DNA of 23,800 nucleotides from Omnitrophica bacterium RIFCSPLOWO2_01_FULL_45_10. Lineage in GTDB: Bacteria; Omnitrophota; Gorgyraeia; 2-01-FULL-45-10. Below, piece by piece: positions 6,887 to 15,563 of this stretch. A program made the position numbers and the translations under genes. Every line of letters begins with the position of its first letter. Position 1 is the first letter of the stretch. Under the pieces are notes generated by a model that saw only the letters and a program-made list of their open reading frames with translations, did not search any database and was not told the DNA's origin. The DNA lies in assembly GCA_001804165.1 (NCBI GenBank), contig MHFL01000031.1:6757-30556 (forward strand), in the 5' to 3' direction.

Positions 6887-6915
6887 AATATAACAGATTG
6901 TTCATGATTTGTCAA
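6887..6915 (-). promoter_or_regulatory. Strong sigma70-type promoter of rpsT
   Basis: On the minus strand, TTGACA (6915-6910), a 17-bp spacer and TATATT (6892-6887): perfect -35 and one mismatch in the -10. The leader to the TTG start at 6851 would be about 30 nt and contains the ribosome site. The -35 lies only 16 bp upstream of the murJ ATG on the other strand, so the two divergent units share this segment. Confidence 0.85.
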
Positions 6916-6930
6916 GGAATTTAGAGATTT

Positions 6931-8469
6931 ATGAGTAAACTCTGGTTGATAAAGTCTACGGGTGTGATAGGTGCGGCGACGGCCATAAGCAGGATATTAG
7001 GTTTCGCCAGGGACATCATCATAGCGGGACTTTTTGGGACAAGCGTAGAGGCGCAGGCCTTTGTGGTCGCGTTCCGCATCCCGAATAGTTTGAGAGACCT
7101 TGTCGGTGAAGGCGCCATGAACGCGGCAATAGTTCCGGTCCTAACCGAATATAGGACCCTAAAAGACGAAAAGGAGTTTTTGCGCGTTTCAAGGGTGCTC
7201 TTTAATGTGTCGGTGGTCATTCTTTTGAGTTTAACGGTTCTAGGGATAATATTCTCACCTTTAATAGTTAAAGTGATAGCGCCCGGATTTATAAGCGACC
7301 CGTATAAATTCGATCTTACAGTGAAGCTGAATAAACTTATTTTCCCGTATCTGGTCCTGATAGGGCTGACCGCCTATTCGATGGGTTTATTGAACGCGCT
7401 GCGTCATTTTGCCGCGCCCGCGTTCGGGCCCTGCCTTTTGAACATCTCCCTCATCGCCGCCGGTCTCTGGCTTTGCCCCAAGATTGGGGTAATGGGGCTT
7501 GCGATAGGAGCGCTGGTTGGAGGGGCATTGCAATTATTGCTGAATATTCCTGTTATTTATAGAAAGGGCCTGAGTTTTAGTTTCAAAGACGGATTTTTCC
7601 ACCCCGCTGTGGGAAGGATAGGGAAACTTTTGATGCCTCGGGCGCTCGGTTCAGCGGTCTATCAGATGAATATATTTGTGGATACCATACTTGCCTCGCT
7701 TGCGTCGATTGTCGGGCAAGGCGGAGTGGCGGCGCTATATTACGCGAACCGTCTCATCCAGTTTCCGATGGCGATATTCGGCCTCGCTCTTGCTCAAGCC
7801 GCCTTGCCAAAGATGAGCGGCGAGTTCGCGGTTAACGATATAGCAAAATTTAAAGAGACGCTCTCATTCTCTTTACGAGTGGTATTCCTGATAATGCTGC
7901 CCGCGAGTTTTGGCCTGGGGATATTGGGCGATAGGATAGTAAGCATGCTCTTTGAAAGAGGGGAGTTCACGGCGTATTCAACCGCGATAACTCAAAGCGC
8001 ATTATTCTTTTATTCGTTCGGCCTTTTTGCCTACAGCGGAATAAAATTATTGGTCAGTTCTTTCTACTCTATGCACGATACGATGACGCCTGTTAAGACA
8101 GCCTTCTTTTCGGTAATTTTAAATATCATATTAAATCTTATCCTAATGCGGCCTCTTAAATTGGGGGGGTTGGCGCTCGCAACATCCATATCCGCCACGT
8201 TCAACTTCTTGATTCTCTATGTATTATTGAGGCGCAGGATAGGGAGTCTCGATACAAGGAGAACCGCGGAATCGTTCATTAGAATACTTTTAACGAGCGC
8301 GATCATGGGAATAGTTTTAAAAATTTTATTAAGGGCACGGCTGACCGATAGCCCCTTAGGGCTGCTGTCATGCATTGCGTCGGGTATTTTTGTCTTTATA
8401 GCAATCGGTTACGCCCTAGGCGTTAGAGAATTAAAGGATTCCCTGACATGGATTACAAGAAGAAGATAA
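6931..8469 (+). CDS. murJ: Lipid II flippase MurJ
   Basis: A 512-residue polytopic inner-membrane protein of the MVF/MATE-like family that moves lipid II across the membrane for peptidoglycan synthesis. Signatures: GAATAISRILGFARDIIIAGLFG at the N-terminus, then FRIPNSLRDLVGEGAMNAAIVPVL, with the Arg residues of helix 1 and the loop that are needed in this family. About 14 hydrophobic helices follow, including QMNIFVDTILASL and ALYYANRLIQFPMAIFGLALAQAALP. Length is normal. I see no strong plus-strand promoter upstream and only a weak AAGGA (6914-6918) 12 nt before the ATG. It heads a run of seven co-oriented genes; uvrC begins inside its last 22 bp. Confidence 0.96.
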   Translation: MSKLWLIKSTGVIGAATAISRILGFARDIIIAGLFGTSVEAQAFVVAFRIPNSLRDLVGEGAMNAAIVPVLTEYRTLKDEKEFLRVSRVLFNVSVVILLSLTVLGIIFSPLIVKVIAPGFISDPYKFDLTVKLNKLIFPYLVLIGLTAYSMGLLNALRHFAAPAFGPCLLNISLIAAGLWLCPKIGVMGLAIGALVGGALQLLLNIPVIYRKGLSFSFKDGFFHPAVGRIGKLLMPRALGSAVYQMNIFVDTILASLASIVGQGGVAALYYANRLIQFPMAIFGLALAQAALPKMSGEFAVNDIAKFKETLSFSLRVVFLIMLPASFGLGILGDRIVSMLFERGEFTAYSTAITQSALFFYSFGLFAYSGIKLLVSSFYSMHDTMTPVKTAFFSVILNIILNLILMRPLKLGGLALATSISATFNFLILYVLLRRRIGSLDTRRTAESFIRILLTSAIMGIVLKILLRARLTDSPLGLLSCIASGIFVFIAIGYALGVRELKDSLTWITRRR

Positions 8470-9851
8470 AAGAACTTCCGTTGAGCCCGGGCGTCTATAT
8501 AATGAAAGGCGAGGACTCCCAAATACTTTATGTTGGTAAGGCGAGAAACCTCAGGAAACGCGTCTCCAGTTATTTTTATCCCGCGCGCCGTCTCTCGGAA
8601 CGACTGAGCGTCTTAATCGGGAAGATTAGAGACATAGATTACCTGCCTACCTCCGCGGAGGCAGAGGCGCTCCTTTATGAGAATAGTTTAATAAAACAAT
8701 TATCGCCTAAATATAACGTCGCCTTAAGAGACGACAAAAGTTATCCGATGCTTAAACTCACCGTGAATGAGAAGTATCCGCGGCTTTTCATCACAAGGCA
8801 GAAAAAGGCAGACGGCGCGATATATTATGGTCCATATACCAGCGCAAGCCTCTTGAGGGAAGCGCTGGCCATCTTGAGGCACCTTTTTCCGTTGAGGACG
8901 TGCGGCAGGATGCAGGATAAATTGTGCCTGAGTTATCACATCAGACAATGTTTTGGCCCCTGTGTCGACAAGGTCAAAAGGGAGGCTTATGACGAGGTCG
9001 TAGAGGAGCTGAAGTTGTTCCTGGAAGGCAAGCGATCGGAACTATTGAGCCTATTGACGAAGAAGATGATTGAGGCATCGAGGCGTGAAGAGTTCGAAGA
9101 AGCGCTTCGATATAAGAATAGGATTGAAGTCTTAAGCTCAATCAGACACAGCTCGATAACCTACGGCCACATGAGCGAAGCGGAGGAACTGAAAGAGATG
9201 TTGGGCCTGACAGGAGTATTATCGCGCATAGACGCCTTCGATGTCTCGAACATAATGGGCAAACTCGCTGTCGGCTCGCTGATACATTTTTACAAGGGGG
9301 TCCCGAGAAAAAGTGAATATAAGCGCTTCAGAATAAAGACAGTCGGAGGTATCGACGACTATGCCATGATGAGGGAGATAGTCTCGAGGAGATACAAAAG
9401 GCGCTTGGAGGAAAAATTGGGCCTGCCCGATCTCATCTTGATAGACGGCGGCATAGGGCATCTCAACGCGGCCAGTGCGGAACTTGAGAAGTTGGGCCTT
9501 GCCAAAATACCGGTAATAAGCATCGCCAAGGAATTTGAGCATGTTTATGTCAAGGATAGAAAGAACCCATTGATATTACCGAAGGGCTCAAAGGCGCTGC
9601 ATCTATTGGAGAGGATCAGGGACGAGGCGCATAGGTTCGCTATATCTTATCACAAGAAATTATTGTCGAAAAATGTCGTGTTATCCGAATTGGATAATAT
9701 AAAAGGGGTGGGCCCGAGACGAAAGAAGGCCCTATTAGGACACTTTGTATCAGTCGATAAGATAAGACGCGCGGGTTTAAGCGATCTCATAGACGTAGAG
9801 GGAATAAATGATAAAACAGCGAGAAGCATTATCGAATATTTCAAGGAATAA
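8448..9851 (+). CDS. uvrC: Excinuclease ABC subunit C, shortened form
   Basis: A 467-residue UvrC, the nuclease that makes both incisions in nucleotide excision repair; E. coli UvrC has 610. It has a GIY-YIG domain at 1-95 (GVY at 15-17, YVG at 28-30). Cys152, 160, 168 and 172 match the cluster-binding cysteines described for E. coli UvrC. A UVR (UvrB-binding) segment lies at about 198-233. An RNase H-like nuclease domain from about 255 has Asp265, Asp303/304, Asp333 and His395 in the positions of the catalytic set. A C-terminal helix-hairpin-helix region spans 414-467 (NIKGVGPRRKKALL, DVEGINDKTARSI). About 130 residues normally found between UVR and the RNase H domain are absent. The start overlaps murJ by 22 bp, and the ogt-like start lies inside its end. 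Confidence 0.94.
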   Translation: MDYKKKIKELPLSPGVYIMKGEDSQILYVGKARNLRKRVSSYFYPARRLSERLSVLIGKIRDIDYLPTSAEAEALLYENSLIKQLSPKYNVALRDDKSYPMLKLTVNEKYPRLFITRQKKADGAIYYGPYTSASLLREALAILRHLFPLRTCGRMQDKLCLSYHIRQCFGPCVDKVKREAYDEVVEELKLFLEGKRSELLSLLTKKMIEASRREEFEEALRYKNRIEVLSSIRHSSITYGHMSEAEELKEMLGLTGVLSRIDAFDVSNIMGKLAVGSLIHFYKGVPRKSEYKRFRIKTVGGIDDYAMMREIVSRRYKRRLEEKLGLPDLILIDGGIGHLNAASAELEKLGLAKIPVISIAKEFEHVYVKDRKNPLILPKGSKALHLLERIRDEAHRFAISYHKKLLSKNVVLSELDNIKGVGPRRKKALLGHFVSVDKIRRAGLSDLIDVEGINDKTARSIIEYFKE

Positions 9852-10128
9852 GAATTTCACAGCGTTCGAAAAGAAGGTCTATAGGGCGATATGCGAAATA
9901 CCGCCAGGTGAAGCGCGGTCCTATAAGTGGGTTGCCCGGAGGATAGGGCGCGGCCGTGCCTATAGAGCGGTTGGAAAAGCGCTTAACAAGAATCCTTACC
10001 CCGTTACGATACCGTGCCACCGGGTTGTGAAGTCGGACGGCGGTATCGGCGGATATTCGAGAGGCGCTAAGTTGAAGAGGCGATTGCTGAAGCGTGAAGG
10101 GGTTGACTTACGCGTTCTCAGGGTATAA
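9808..10128 (+). CDS. Short MGMT-family protein (O6-alkylguanine-DNA alkyltransferase domain)
   Basis: A 106-residue protein consisting only of the DNA-binding/active-site domain of O6-alkylguanine transferases: FEKKVYRAICEIPPGEARSYKWVA, arginine finger in AYRAVGKALNKNP, the methyl-acceptor PCHRV with Cys70, then KSDGGIGGYSRG. The N-terminal domain of Ogt/AGT is missing. Because the acceptor Cys is kept it is not an ATL (alkyltransferase-like) protein in the strict sense and may still demethylate DNA; this is inference. The only plausible start is ATG 9808, preceded by GAGGGA (9798-9803), which puts the first 44 bp inside uvrC. That overlap suggests co-translation of two repair proteins. Confidence 0.85.
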   Translation: MIKQREALSNISRNKNFTAFEKKVYRAICEIPPGEARSYKWVARRIGRGRAYRAVGKALNKNPYPVTIPCHRVVKSDGGIGGYSRGAKLKRRLLKREGVDLRVLRV

Positions 10129-10150
10129 AATTAGAAAGGGAATAAAAAAT

Positions 10151-11261
10151 ATGATGCAGGAATTGAAGGGCGAGTTAAAGAACTTGGAGGAAAAAATCGG
10201 CGAACTCAGGAGGTATCTTTGACGTCGCTGAAAATTCCAAACGTATCGTTATGTTAGAATCGGAGATGTCGAAGCCGGATTTCTGGAAAGACGAGGTCAG
10301 GTCAAAAGAGATTATCAGGGACCTGAAGGATCTGAAGGATAAGACAGAGGACTTCGTGAAGGTCGAGGTGGAATTCAAAGAGATGAAGGATTTGACCGGC
10401 ATTGTGGAGGAAGAGGATACGGAATCCTTGACGCATCTTAAAAAGGACCTTGACGGATTGAAACAAAGAATCGCCGCGTTGGAATTCAGGAGCCTCCTTT
10501 CCGCGGAGAACGACAGGAGTAATGCGATACTCAGCATTAACGCGGGCGCCGGCGGGACAGAGTCGTGCGATTGGGTCGCTATGCTTTTAAGGATGTACAC
10601 TAAATGGGCCGAAGGCAGGCGCTATCAGATTACCTGGGTAGATCAACTCGTTGGCGAAGAAGCGGGGATAAAAAATGTTACGGTATTGATCAAGGGGGAT
10701 TATGCGTACGGATACTTGAAGGCGGAATCAGGCGTTCACCGCTTGGTGAGGATATCGCCTTTTGACGCGAACAAACGACGTCATACCTCATTCGCGTCGG
10801 TGGATGTGATACCTGAAGTGCCGGATGATATACAAATTGATATAAAGGAGCCTGACCTGAAAGTAGATACGTTCCGCGCAGGCGGCAAGGGAGGTCAGCA
10901 CGTTAACAAGACCGATTCGGCGGTCAGGATAACGCACATGCCTACCGGGATTGTTGTCCAGTGTCAAAATGAGCGCTCGCAGTATAAAAATAAGTCCACG
11001 GCGCTTAAAATATTGAAGGCAAAACTTTACGAAAAAGAAGTCATGAAGAAGGCAAAGGTTCTCGAGATGCAATATGAGGCAAAGAAGGAGATAGCGTGGG
11101 GGAGCCAGATAAGATCGTATGTCCTTCATCCGTATAGTCTGGTCAAGGACCACAGGACCGGGCTTGAGACCTCAAATGCCCAGGGAGTGCTGGATGGCGA
11201 TCTGGACGCGTTCATAGAGGCGTATCTTAAGGGCGTAAAGCGTAAAAGGAAAAATGTTTAA
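10151..11261 (+). CDS. prfB: Peptide chain release factor 2, with programmed +1 frameshift
   Basis: The gene is join(10151..10219, 10221..11261), 369 residues. RF2 ends translation at UGA and UAA. The first 23 codons ([20 protein letters not shown] onward) end in CTT followed by in-frame TGA at 10220-10222. A +1 shift at CTTTGA continues into [22 protein letters not shown]. Evidence for RF2 over RF1: the SPF anticodon tripeptide at residues 202-204. The catalytic GGQ is at 247-249, in [21 protein letters not shown]. Length and motif spacing match E. coli RF2 (365 aa). A naive caller would start at ATG 10251 and lose 33 residues. AAAGGGA upstream of 10151 serves as ribosome site. Its stop overlaps the secA start by 8 bp. 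Confidence 0.96.
10208..10223 (+). promoter_or_regulatory. prfB programmed +1 frameshift signal
   Basis: An internal Shine-Dalgarno AGGAGG (10208-10213), three bases (TAT), then the slippery CTT TGA C (10217-10223). This is the same arrangement and spacing as the E. coli prfB recoding site. Low RF2 lets the ribosome pause at UGA and slip +1, making full-length RF2, so the gene measures its own product. Confidence 0.96.
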
Positions 11262-14010
11262 TTACATTTTAAGAAAAATAGTGGGAACGCAGAATGAGAG
11301 GGGATTGAAAACTTTAATACCGCTCGTTCAAAGCGTAAACGCGCTCGAGCCGCAGGTTTCGAAATTATCCGACGCCGCTTTAAGGGCAAAGACAGACGAA
11401 TTCAAGAATAAGATACAGGCGCAATACAAAGATTATAAGAGCGAAATTGAGGACGCGGAAGGGTCTTTAAGGGGTGCGACATCGCCGGACGAAAAGGACA
11501 GGATAAAGCGAAAACTTCGGGACACAAAGAATAGAATATTCCAGGATGTTTTACCCGAAGCCTTCGCAGTCGTAAGGGAAGCGGCGAAGCGCTCCATAAA
11601 GATGAGGCATTTCGACGTCCAACTCATGGGTGGAATGGCGCTTCATCAGGGCAAGATCGCCGAGATGGCGACAGGGGAAGGAAAGACGTTAGTGGCCACT
11701 CTTCCCGTATATCTTAACGCTTTAACAGGCGAAGGGGTGCACGTTATAACCGTGAACGATTACCTCGCGAAAAGGGACAGGAATTGGATGGGCCCTGTTT
11801 ATGAATTCTTAGGTCTAACTGTCGGAGTCATACAGCACGATATGGACCCCGTCGCGCGAAAGGCGGCATACGCGAGCGATGTCACTTACGGGACCAACAA
11901 CGAGTTCGGATTTGATTATCTTCGCGACAACATGGTTGTAAGAAAAGAAGAGATGGCGCAGAGGCCCCTCAATTACGCGATAACGGACGAGGTCGATTCC
12001 ATCCTCGTGGACGAGGCCAGGACCCCTTTGATAATATCCGGCCCCGCCGAAGAATCGACCGACAAATATTATGTAATAAATAAGATAATTCCCCGCCTCG
12101 CGGGTAAGATGATAACGGATAAAGACGAAATTGAGGCGAAATATAAAGGGCTCGACATAGAAAAAGGCATTGATTATGTCGTTAACGAGAAGAATCATAC
12201 GGTGAATTTAACCGAAGAGGGCATTGTCAAGTGCCAGCAATTATTGGGCGTCAAGAATTTATACGAAAACATACAATCGGAATGGGAGCATCACATAAGA
12301 CAGGCGATAAGGGCGCACGCGCTTTATAAAAAGGACGTCGATTACGTAGTGAAGGACGGGGAGGTATTGATAGTCGACGAGTTCACGGGCCGGCTCATGC
12401 CGGGAAGGCGCTGGTCAGACGGCCTCCATCAGGCGGTTGAGGCGAAAGAGGCGGTGAGGATCGAGAGGGAGAACCAGACCCTTGCGACGATAACATTTCA
12501 GAATTATTTCAGGATGTATAAAAAATTGGCCGGGATGACCGGCACGGCCGAGACAGAAGCGATGGAGTTCTCAAAAATTTACGGCCTTGACGTCGTCGTC
12601 ATACCCACAAACAAACCCCTCGTCAGGACGAATTATCCGGATATCATATACAAGACGGAGAGAGAGAAATTTAACGCGGTTTTTAAAGAGATAGCGGAAC
12701 TCAATAAGATAGGCAGGCCCGTTCTCGTAGGGACAATTTCTATAGAAAAATCGGAAAAATTGAGCGGCCTCTTAAAGCGGATGGCCATACCGCACCATGT
12801 CTTGAACGCCAAGTATCATGAGATGGAAGCGGAGATCATCGCGAAGGCCGGGCAGCCATACGCGGTCGTAATCGCTACGAATATGGCGGGCCGGGGAACA
12901 GACATAGTCTTAGGCGAGGGCGTTAGCGGAAAGGGGGGCCTGCATGTCATAGGCACTGAGCGGCATGAGGCGCGCCGCATTGACAACCAGTTGCGCGGCC
13001 GTTCAGGGAGGCAGGGCGATCCGGGTTCAAGCAGATTCTATCTTTCACTCGAGGACGACCTCATGAGGATATTCGGCTCTGACAGGATAAAAGTAATCAT
13101 GGAGCGGCTAGGGATGGAGGAGGGCCAGGATATACAGCACCCCTTCATAACGAAGGCAATCGAGACCGCCCAGAAACGGGTGGAACAGCACAACTTCGAG
13201 ATAAGGAAACATCTCTTGGAATACGACAACGTCATGAATAGACAAAGAGAGGTCATTTATGATGAACGGCGCAGGATCCTGTTCGGTGATGACTTGAGCG
13301 GCTACATTCATGAGATAATGGAAGAGGTGGTTGATGCCGCGCTCGATACGTATCTTAATGAGAAGATAGGTATCGATAAATGGGATTTTGAGGGATTCAG
13401 GCAGTATCTCGATTACAGGTTTGCGCTTAAAGACACCAAGGATCTGAACTTAGAGGAAAAACGTAGAGATGAAATAAGAGATACCATATTGGACAGGATG
13501 AAGAATGCCTATAAGCGTAAGGAGGAATCTCTCGGTGTGGATTTGGCCAGGCACATCGAGAAGATGGTGCTCTTACAAGTCATCGATTCGAGATGGAAGG
13601 ACCATTTATACGCTATGGACAGTCTCAAAGAGGGCATAGGCCTAAGGGCATACGGTCAGCGCGACCCATTGATAGAGTATCAGCATGAGGGATACGCCAT
13701 GTTCATGGACATGATAGACCGTATAAAAGAGGAGACGATAGAATACCTGTTTAAGATAAGGGCCGTAAAAGAAGAAGAGGAGGCGAAGGTCTTCGATTTT
13801 TCCAAACAGCAACTGATGCACGAAGAGAAGAGTCAGTTTCAAGGAGTGCCCTTAAAGAAAGAGGGCGGTTTAGAGGCGGCTCCTTCGTATGAGGGTCAGC
13901 TTCCTGAGGCCCAGCCGGTCACCTTTAAGAGAGAATCGCCTAAGGTAGGCAGAAATGACCCTTGCCCCTGCGGCAGCGGGAAGAAATTCAAGAAGTGCTG
14001 TGGAAAATGA
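11254..14010 (+). CDS. secA: Preprotein translocase ATPase SecA
   Basis: A 918-residue motor that pushes unfolded proteins through SecYEG. Walker A ATGEGKT ends at residue 145. Other landmarks are [27 protein letters not shown], the [19 protein letters not shown]alker B region, preprotein cross-linking domain, [42 protein letters not shown], and the helical scaffold/wing with [19 protein letters not shown]-terminal zinc-binding SEC-C motif (Cys904, Cys906, Cys915, Cys916) probably binds SecB or ribosomes. A charged, helical insert of roughly 40 residues (about 55-95) precedes [11 protein letters not shown] compared with E. coli SecA. The start overlaps prfB by 8 bp and the stop overlaps lnt by 4 bp (ATGA). 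Confidence 0.98.
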   Translation: MFNYILRKIVGTQNERGLKTLIPLVQSVNALEPQVSKLSDAALRAKTDEFKNKIQAQYKDYKSEIEDAEGSLRGATSPDEKDRIKRKLRDTKNRIFQDVLPEAFAVVREAAKRSIKMRHFDVQLMGGMALHQGKIAEMATGEGKTLVATLPVYLNALTGEGVHVITVNDYLAKRDRNWMGPVYEFLGLTVGVIQHDMDPVARKAAYASDVTYGTNNEFGFDYLRDNMVVRKEEMAQRPLNYAITDEVDSILVDEARTPLIISGPAEESTDKYYVINKIIPRLAGKMITDKDEIEAKYKGLDIEKGIDYVVNEKNHTVNLTEEGIVKCQQLLGVKNLYENIQSEWEHHIRQAIRAHALYKKDVDYVVKDGEVLIVDEFTGRLMPGRRWSDGLHQAVEAKEAVRIERENQTLATITFQNYFRMYKKLAGMTGTAETEAMEFSKIYGLDVVVIPTNKPLVRTNYPDIIYKTEREKFNAVFKEIAELNKIGRPVLVGTISIEKSEKLSGLLKRMAIPHHVLNAKYHEMEAEIIAKAGQPYAVVIATNMAGRGTDIVLGEGVSGKGGLHVIGTERHEARRIDNQLRGRSGRQGDPGSSRFYLSLEDDLMRIFGSDRIKVIMERLGMEEGQDIQHPFITKAIETAQKRVEQHNFEIRKHLLEYDNVMNRQREVIYDERRRILFGDDLSGYIHEIMEEVVDAALDTYLNEKIGIDKWDFEGFRQYLDYRFALKDTKDLNLEEKRRDEIRDTILDRMKNAYKRKEESLGVDLARHIEKMVLLQVIDSRWKDHLYAMDSLKEGIGLRAYGQRDPLIEYQHEGYAMFMDMIDRIKEETIEYLFKIRAVKEEEEAKVFDFSKQQLMHEEKSQFQGVPLKKEGGLEAAPSYEGQLPEAQPVTFKRESPKVGRNDPCPCGSGKKFKKCCGK

Positions 14011-15557
14011 AAGATCGTCGTTCGTATTTCGTATCGCGTATATCGTTAACAGTTCTCTCAGCAGTTTTGCTCGTCCTATCTTTCCCTAATTTCAATCTCT
14101 ATATACTGGCGTGGATAGGGCTTATTCCACTACTCTTTGCCATCCAAAATGAGAGGCCAGCCAGGGCCTTTTGGCTATCCTATCTGACAGGCGTCTTATT
14201 TTTTTCATTTACTATATATTGGCTTATCCACGTTACACTACCCGGAATGATTATCATGGTATTGTACCTGGCTCTATACTTCGGCCTCTTCGGCCTGATT
14301 TCAAATTACGGGTTACGGGTTACGGGTTACGGGTTACTTTTTTTCCTTCCCGCACTATGGGTATCCTTGGAGTTCCTGCGTTCCCATTTCTTGAGCGGTT
14401 TCGGCTGGGCGCTGCTCTCCCATTCTCAAACGTCAGCACTTCCTGTAATTCAAATCGCCGATCATACAGGCGCCTACGGCGTGACTTTTCTAATCGTAAT
14501 GGTGAATGCGGCCATATTCCTTACGATAAGAAATTTTCGAAATAAAGTTTATGGCATTATCCCTATTGCCATAGCGTTCATAGCCCTATTCCTGTCGCTT
14601 GCATACGGCGCATATAGACTAAATAATATTTTCACCGGTGAGAAATTACGCGTCGCGATAGTTCAGGGCAATATTCCTCAGGAGGAAAAATGGGATTACG
14701 ATTTTCGTGCATATATTTCCGATAAATATGCCGCCCTTACAAAAGAGGTCTCGCTCCAAGCGCCCGACCTTATCATATGGCCCGAGACCTCGGTTCCAGG
14801 CTATCTTGAGACGGACATAGAACTTTTGAATAGGATAGAGCGGGTGGCCAAAGAATCGAAGATACCATTATTAGTGGGGGCGCCGAGAGAAGAAGGAATA
14901 TCAGAAGAAAAATATTATAACAGCGCTTTTCTATTTGATAAAGACGGTCAAATCCTTGGCCATTACGACAAACTTCACCTTGTTCCTTTTGGCGAGTACG
15001 TTCCATTCAAATCAGCGCTTGCGTTTGTAGAAAAATTCGCGCCTCTTCCCATAGGCGACTTTAGCGAAGGCAGAGATTATACTGTATTTAAATTTTTAAT
15101 TGAAAGAAAGGCCGCAGGCAAAGATGTAAATTTGAGGCTAAAGAAGTTTATAAAATTATCTTGCCTCATATGTTTCGAGGACATATTTCCTAATCTCGCG
15201 AGGGGATTCGTGAAAAGGGGGGCGCAACTCTTAGTGAATATAACGAATGACGCATGGTTCAAAGATTCGAGCGCTGCCTATCAGCATGCCCAGAGTTCCA
15301 TCTATAGGGCCGTTGAAAACAGGACGAACGTCGTGAGGGCGGCCAACACAGGGCTATCATGTTTCATAGACCAGAAGGGCCGCGTCTCGGCATCAGTCGA
15401 AAAAGGCGGGAAGAATCTATTCGTCGAAGGAGTTAAAACTCACGAGATAACAGTTTCCGCCACAAGGACGTTCTATTCTAAATATGGCGACATCTTCGCC
15501 TATCTCTGCGTGATATTTATTTTTACCTACCTCGTCGGATTAATAAAAACACGGTGA
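14007..15557 (+). CDS. lnt: Apolipoprotein N-acyltransferase
   Basis: A 516-residue inner-membrane enzyme that adds the third acyl chain to the N-terminal Cys of lipoproteins in the periplasm. N-terminal membrane helices run to about 205 ([42 protein letters not shown]). The nitrilase-like domain carries the catalytic triad Glu260 (IIWPETS), Lys322 ([15 protein letters not shown]) and Cys389 (LICFEDIFP), with [17 protein letters not shown] downstream. One C-terminal helix follows. ATG 14007 gives the usual 4-bp overlap with the secA stop; the frame also extends 15 codons further upstream inside secA, which is unlikely to be used. Residues 101-110 are encoded by a heptamer tandem repeat. Its presence fits LptE and other lipoproteins destined for the outer membrane. 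Confidence 0.95.
   Translation: MKDRRSYFVSRISLTVLSAVLLVLSFPNFNLYILAWIGLIPLLFAIQNERPARAFWLSYLTGVLFFSFTIYWLIHVTLPGMIIMVLYLALYFGLFGLISNYGLRVTGYGLLFFLPALWVSLEFLRSHFLSGFGWALLSHSQTSALPVIQIADHTGAYGVTFLIVMVNAAIFLTIRNFRNKVYGIIPIAIAFIALFLSLAYGAYRLNNIFTGEKLRVAIVQGNIPQEEKWDYDFRAYISDKYAALTKEVSLQAPDLIIWPETSVPGYLETDIELLNRIERVAKESKIPLLVGAPREEGISEEKYYNSAFLFDKDGQILGHYDKLHLVPFGEYVPFKSALAFVEKFAPLPIGDFSEGRDYTVFKFLIERKAAGKDVNLRLKKFIKLSCLICFEDIFPNLARGFVKRGAQLLVNITNDAWFKDSSAAYQHAQSSIYRAVENRTNVVRAANTGLSCFIDQKGRVSASVEKGGKNLFVEGVKTHEITVSATRTFYSKYGDIFAYLCVIFIFTYLVGLIKTR
14306..14337 (+). repeat. Heptamer tandem repeat (TTACGGG)4.6 inside lnt, G-quadruplex-like
   Basis: Four exact copies of TTACGGG plus TTAC. The coding strand therefore has four GGG runs separated by TTAC, which fits the canonical intramolecular G-quadruplex pattern in both DNA and mRNA. 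Three units make 21 bp, so it reads as the heptapeptide YGLRVTG repeated. It encodes residues 101-110 in a segment between membrane helices. Confidence 0.9.
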
Positions 15558-15563
15558 TCTTTT

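Noticed and set aside
6852..6905. 18-residue N-terminal extension of S20 from an upstream ATG
   Set aside because: It would require transcription from above the promoter -10, has no S20 similarity, and the TTG has a well-placed ribosome site.
10251..11261. prfB as a simple 336-residue gene starting at ATG 10251
   Set aside because: The upstream 23 codons, the CTTTGAC slip site and the AGGAGG spacer match the RF2 recoding site exactly, so the gene starts at 10151.
14171..14545. A 124-codon plus-strand frame inside lnt
   Set aside because: It is an alternate frame of lnt kept open partly by the heptamer array, which reads similarly in every frame.
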